Below are positions 21,624-24,790 of a DNA stretch of 24,790 nt, piece after piece. Both the position numbers and the translations under genes were made by a program. The DNA is from CAZIKF01 sp964539825 (GTDB lineage: Bacteria > Muiribacteriota > UBA6191), in contig CAZIKF010000055.1 in assembly GCA_964539825.1 (NCBI GenBank), positions 1 through 24,790 on the forward strand, written 5' to 3'. The notes beneath the pieces are model-generated. The model ran no database searches. It was not told the origin of the DNA and saw only the letters and a list, made by a program, of their open reading frames with translations. Positions within the stretch are counted from its first letter, which is position 1. The number at the start of each line of letters is the position of its first letter.

Positions 21624-22564
21624 TAGACCTCGTTGGATAGGGGGAGCTTGTCGCCTTCGCTGAACTCTTTGGTGGTTTTTGGAAAGAACCTGGTTACTTT
21701 GAGCTGGGGGAGGCGGTTTTGCCCTACAACTTCCGACGAGACCAGTTTTTGATCTTCGAAGGTATGAAAGAGTGTGACCCCGTTGGGTATTCCGTAATGG
21801 TGATAGCGGGGAAAGTTGATGGCCGCGGACCTGAGGTGGTCTGCGGTGGCATGGATAGCCTCTCCATAGTGAGGAAGCATGGCGATATGGGGTAAAAAAC
21901 CCATTGAGCTCATTTTGGAGACATGGAAAACATCCATGCTCAGGGGATGATCCATGGGATCGACTTCATCCTCGGAATCCAGCAGCTCCGCCAATTCTGA
22001 ACTCCCAAGGGTGGGTTCATGGATCATTTGTTGTTTGAATTCATCCACCTCTTTTTGGTCCAGGTGTTGGGAAATTGCTTTCCAATGCATGAGTACTTCT
22101 CGAAAAAATACAACGTGAATGTATTGAGCGCAGACAGCTATGGACCCTGCTGAATATCCAAGAATGGATTTGCCACGCTTAAAAAATTCGCGAAAAGTAG
22201 TATCCAGGCGATTCTTGAAAATGAACTCCAGGTAGGGTTCACAGACTCCCGACCCAAGAACAAATATGTCACAATCAAGGATTTGCTTCTTCAGGGCTTC
22301 CAGGTCTTTTGCCTCGTGAAACTCCATGAGTTGAATCTTCTCTGACGTGAGAGGTTGGACGAGATCCTGGAACAGTGTCCAGTCATTAGCGGCGCCATGA
22401 AAAAGATGATGGAAAGGAGCAAACCCTATTTTGGGATTTTTGATTCCGATTCTTTTAAAGACCTCTCGCTCGGTTTTCTCGGTCCCGAGTTCGCCGGGTT
22501 TCCCTGAGCCAAATTGAACGATGTAATTCGTCATAGGTTTCTTGACGTTTTTTCCTGGTGACAT
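21623..22564 (-). CDS. peptidase S51 / dipeptidase E-like protein
   Basis: A class I glutamine amidotransferase-like fold of the S51 family (dipeptidase E, cyanophycinase), serine hydrolases that cleave Asp-containing dipeptides or cyanophycin. I chose the ATG at 22564 because GGGAG stands 6 bases before it; the longer ATG at 22645 has no ribosome binding site and adds 27 residues rich in Arg and Lys. From this start: 313 aa, the nucleophile elbow GYSAGSIA with Ser138, a VLGSGVCEPYL turn, and FLPHIAMLPHYGE carrying a likely catalytic His. The stretch between them is longer and more acidic (ELAELLDSEDEVD) than in short PepE. Specificity is unknown. It is a single gene facing the Nif3-like gene. 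Confidence 0.75.
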   Translation of the reverse strand: MSPGKNVKKPMTNYIVQFGSGKPGELGTEKTEREVFKRIGIKNPKIGFAPFHHLFHGAANDWTLFQDLVQPLTSEKIQLMEFHEAKDLEALKKQILDCDIFVLGSGVCEPYLEFIFKNRLDTTFREFFKRGKSILGYSAGSIAVCAQYIHVVFFREVLMHWKAISQHLDQKEVDEFKQQMIHEPTLGSSELAELLDSEDEVDPMDHPLSMDVFHVSKMSSMGFLPHIAMLPHYGEAIHATADHLRSAAINFPRYHHYGIPNGVTLFHTFEDQKLVSSEVVGQNRLPQLKVTRFFPKTTKEFSEGDKLPLSNEV

Positions 22565-22718
22565 GGTTACTCCCGGGTCTGAAAGGCGGCGCATTATAAC
22601 AGATGGATTTCGGAAACGCTTTTTAAGGAATCCCGGGGCATTCATTTAGCGTTATTGTTGATCACCGAATATCTGTGAATGGGTTCATGTCCTACAATCA
22701 GCGACGATTTCTTAGCTC

Positions 22719-22776
22719 TAGTTCCAAACCCTGCTAACGGTATATAATTCCCAATGTATCGGGAAAGGAGAGCATT
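22719..22776 (+). promoter_or_regulatory. candidate promoter and ribosome binding site of the formaldehyde operon
   Basis: A consensus -10 TATAAT (22743-22748), with no good -35 at 17 bases (TAGTTC near 22719), in the 212-base gap between divergent genes. AAAGGAG lies before the ATG at 22777. No FrmR-like operator recognised. Confidence 0.45.
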
Positions 22777-23892
22777 ATGAAGACAAAAGCGGCGGTTGCG
22801 TGGGAAGCTGGAAAACCCCTTGAGCTGGAAGAGATTGACATCGGGGGTCCTGAACTAGGTGAGGTACTAATTCGCGTGGTTGCAACAGGAGTTTGTCACA
22901 CCGATGCGTTCACTCTTTCCGGTGCTGATCCCGAAGGAATATTCCCTTCAGTTCTGGGTCACGAGGGTGGTGCGATTGTCGAGGAAGTAGGGCGGGGTGT
23001 AACCACTCTGAAACCAGGTGATCACGTGATTCCCCTCTATGTCCCAGAATGTATGGCATGTAATTTCTGCCTGTCTGGTAAGACTAATCTTTGCCAGGCT
23101 ATTCGAGTAACCCAGGGAAAAGGTCTCATGCCTGATGGAACATCCCGGTTTTCTAAGAATGGGAAAATGATCCATCACTATATGGGGACCTCCACTTTTT
23201 CCGAGTACACCGTACTACCGGAGATTTCACTGGTGAAGATCAGGAAGGAAGCCCCTTTGGAAAAGGCCTGTTTACTGGGCTGCGGGATTACGACCGGCGT
23301 GGGAGCAGTGCTCAATACAGCCAAAGTGGAAGCCGGCTCCACCGTCGCGGTATTTGGATTGGGCGGAGTTGGACTTAGCGCAATTCAAGGGGCGGTACTG
23401 GCAAAGGCCGAGCGGATTATCGCGGTGGATATCAACGAATCCAAGTTTGAGTTTGCCACACAGTTAGGTGCCACTGACTGTCTCAATCCCAAGAATTATG
23501 ATAAGCCCATTCAGGAAGTGATTGTGGAGCTGACATCTGGTGGAGTGGATTATTCCTTTGAATGTGTTGGCAATGTCTCCCTGATGCGCTCAGCTTTGGA
23601 GTGTTGTCACAAGGGTTGGGGGGAATCGATAATCATTGGAGTTGCGGGAGCGGGTGAGGAAATATCTACTCGGCCATTTCAGCTTGTCACCGGCAGGGTT
23701 TGGAGGGGCTCAGCCTTTGGGGGAGTCAAGGGTCGATCCCAGCTTCCCGGCTACGTAGACCTCTATTTAAATAGAGAGCTCAAGGTAGATGAATTTGTGA
23801 CCCATGATCTTTCCTTTGCTGAGATCAATCACGCGTTTGATCTGATGCATGAAGGCAAAAGTATTCGTTCAGTGGTTCATTTTGGCAAGTAA
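22777..23892 (+). CDS. adhC: S-(hydroxymethyl)glutathione dehydrogenase / class III alcohol dehydrogenase
   Basis: The NAD-dependent enzyme that oxidises S-hydroxymethylglutathione, the spontaneous formaldehyde-glutathione adduct, to S-formylglutathione. 371 aa, full length. Catalytic zinc ligands Cys40 (TGVCHTD), His62 (GHEGG) and Cys169 (LLGCGITTG); structural zinc Cys92, Cys95, Cys98 and Cys106 (CMACNFCLSGKTNLC). The Rossmann motif GLGGVG is followed by AVDIN, whose Asp points to NAD rather than NADP. GKGLMPDGTSRF is a class III hallmark. The next gene hydrolyses its product, which confirms the assignment. Also called frmA or flhA. No frmR-type repressor gene adjoins it. Confidence 0.96.
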   Translation: MKTKAAVAWEAGKPLELEEIDIGGPELGEVLIRVVATGVCHTDAFTLSGADPEGIFPSVLGHEGGAIVEEVGRGVTTLKPGDHVIPLYVPECMACNFCLSGKTNLCQAIRVTQGKGLMPDGTSRFSKNGKMIHHYMGTSTFSEYTVLPEISLVKIRKEAPLEKACLLGCGITTGVGAVLNTAKVEAGSTVAVFGLGGVGLSAIQGAVLAKAERIIAVDINESKFEFATQLGATDCLNPKNYDKPIQEVIVELTSGGVDYSFECVGNVSLMRSALECCHKGWGESIIIGVAGAGEEISTRPFQLVTGRVWRGSAFGGVKGRSQLPGYVDLYLNRELKVDEFVTHDLSFAEINHAFDLMHEGKSIRSVVHFGK

Positions 23893-23914
23893 GCCGTTTC
23901 GGACTGGAGTCAAT

Positions 23915-24775
23915 ATGAATTCTACAAAACTGGAAAAACAATCTTCCAATAAATGCTTTGGAGGTCAGCAAGACGTCTATCTTCACAGGTCCCTTGTATG
24001 TGGGGTCCCGATGAAGTTTTCGGTATTTCTTCCCTGGGATGCAGCATCGCGTAACCTTCCCGTTTTGTTCTGGCTGTCCGGATTGACCTGCACCCATGAA
24101 AACTTCGTCATCAAATCAGGATTCCAGCGCCTCGCTGCTGAGAGCGAAATAATCGTAGTATGTCCCGATACTTCCCCAAGGGGAGCGGAAGTCCCCGGAG
24201 AAGAAGATTCATGGGATTTTGGAACAGGGGCTGGATTTTATGTCGATGCCCTGCAATCTCCCTTTGATCAAAACTATAAGATGTATTCCTACATAGTTGA
24301 TGAACTATTCAACACCGTACATGAAAATTTCTCGACTGACCGCGGTAAAGTAGGGATTTTTGGGCACTCCATGGGTGGGCACGGAGCTCTTGTACTTGGT
24401 TTAAGAAACCCGCAGAAGTTTCACTCCATTTCAGCCTTTTCCCCTATTTGCGCCCCTACGAGCTGCCCCTGGGGGATCAAGGCATTTGAGGGTTACCTGG
24501 GCTCTGACAAGAGTCTATGGCTGGATTATGACTCGACCCAGATAATTCAAAATGGAATTCATCCAACACCCCTTCTTATTGACCAGGGACTTGAGGATGA
24601 GTTTTTAGAAGAGCAGCTTGGATTGAATCAACTCGAGGAAGTATGTAGAGTGAGGGATATGCCTCTCACCCTTAGACGACATCCTGGCTATGATCATAGT
24701 TATTACTTCATCGCTACCTTTCTTCAGGACCACTTTGCCTGGCACGAGAAGCAGTGGAAAGAAAGCGAGGCTTAG
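23915..24775 (+). CDS. fghA: S-formylglutathione hydrolase
   Basis: An esterase D-type alpha/beta hydrolase that cleaves S-formylglutathione to formate and glutathione, the last step of the pathway begun by the upstream gene. 286 aa from the ATG at 23915, preceded by GGAG. An earlier in-frame ATG at 23849 lies within adhC and adds unlike residues. The family N-terminus SSNKCFGGQQDVY follows directly. Catalytic triad: Ser152 (GHSMGGHGA), Asp228 (DQGLEDEFL) and His261 (YDHSYYFI). WLSGLTCTHENF and CPDTSPRG are further hallmarks. Gap to adhC is 22 bases, so the two are one operon. Also known as frmB. Confidence 0.95.
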   Translation: MNSTKLEKQSSNKCFGGQQDVYLHRSLVCGVPMKFSVFLPWDAASRNLPVLFWLSGLTCTHENFVIKSGFQRLAAESEIIVVCPDTSPRGAEVPGEEDSWDFGTGAGFYVDALQSPFDQNYKMYSYIVDELFNTVHENFSTDRGKVGIFGHSMGGHGALVLGLRNPQKFHSISAFSPICAPTSCPWGIKAFEGYLGSDKSLWLDYDSTQIIQNGIHPTPLLIDQGLEDEFLEEQLGLNQLEEVCRVRDMPLTLRRHPGYDHSYYFIATFLQDHFAWHEKQWKESEA

Positions 24776-24790
24776 GAGAAGTGGAGCTTG

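Overview
The window reads as a draft or metagenome-assembled contig from a Gram-negative, LPS-producing bacterium with roughly balanced base composition. A run of exactly 100 Ns (1535-1634) is a scaffold gap. Three things point to an outer membrane and glutathione metabolism: lipid A genes (lpxI, lpxB, msbA, an lpxL-type acyltransferase), use of LpxI rather than LpxH, and a glutathione-dependent formaldehyde pathway (class III ADH plus S-formylglutathione hydrolase). LpxI is known from alphaproteobacteria, delta-type proteobacteria, leptospires and several uncultured lineages. The exact phylum cannot be fixed from the sequence alone.

Layout, left to right. (1) 1-8443, plus strand: a left-truncated GAF / class III nucleotide cyclase / HEAT-repeat protein, then recA, an AI-2E/PerM-type membrane protein, rsfS, rsmE, rlmN and the DNA polymerase III delta' subunit. 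Most junctions from recA onward are tight or overlapping, so this looks like one housekeeping run for DNA repair and replication and for ribosome maturation. (2) A 271-bp gap, then 8715-17815: lpxI, lpxB, msbA, a diverged second lpxB, an lpxL-type acyltransferase, pdxA, and a fused GT-C/GT2 glycosyltransferase. Most genes overlap or sit within a few bases, so this looks like one envelope-lipid operon. LpxI makes lipid X, LpxB joins lipid X to its UDP precursor, MsbA flips the product, and the acyltransferase completes acylation. No lpxK or waaA is in the window. (3) 17816-19601: a heptanucleotide tandem repeat, a hairpin, and an unrecognised exported protein that I resolve into five degenerate repeats of about 68 residues. 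(4) 19608-20113: a cruciform terminator-like element and ndk on the minus strand. (5) 20114-21622: a Nif3-family gene flanked by unusually palindrome-rich DNA. Upstream there is a cluster of four hairpins including a perfect 24-bp palindrome. Downstream there are a roughly 170-nt imperfect hairpin and a 163-bp element with 35-bp near-perfect inverted arms. (6) 21623-24775: a minus-strand S51-like peptidase, then a plus-strand formaldehyde-detoxification pair, adhC and fghA.

The best candidates for something not yet described are: the diverged LpxB paralog, which has lost several conserved LpxB positions and sits next to msbA; the 68-residue-repeat exported protein; the REP-like palindrome translated inside the glycosyltransferase fusion; and the structured intergenic elements around the Nif3 gene. 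All functional statements rest on motif recognition by eye; no database search was run.
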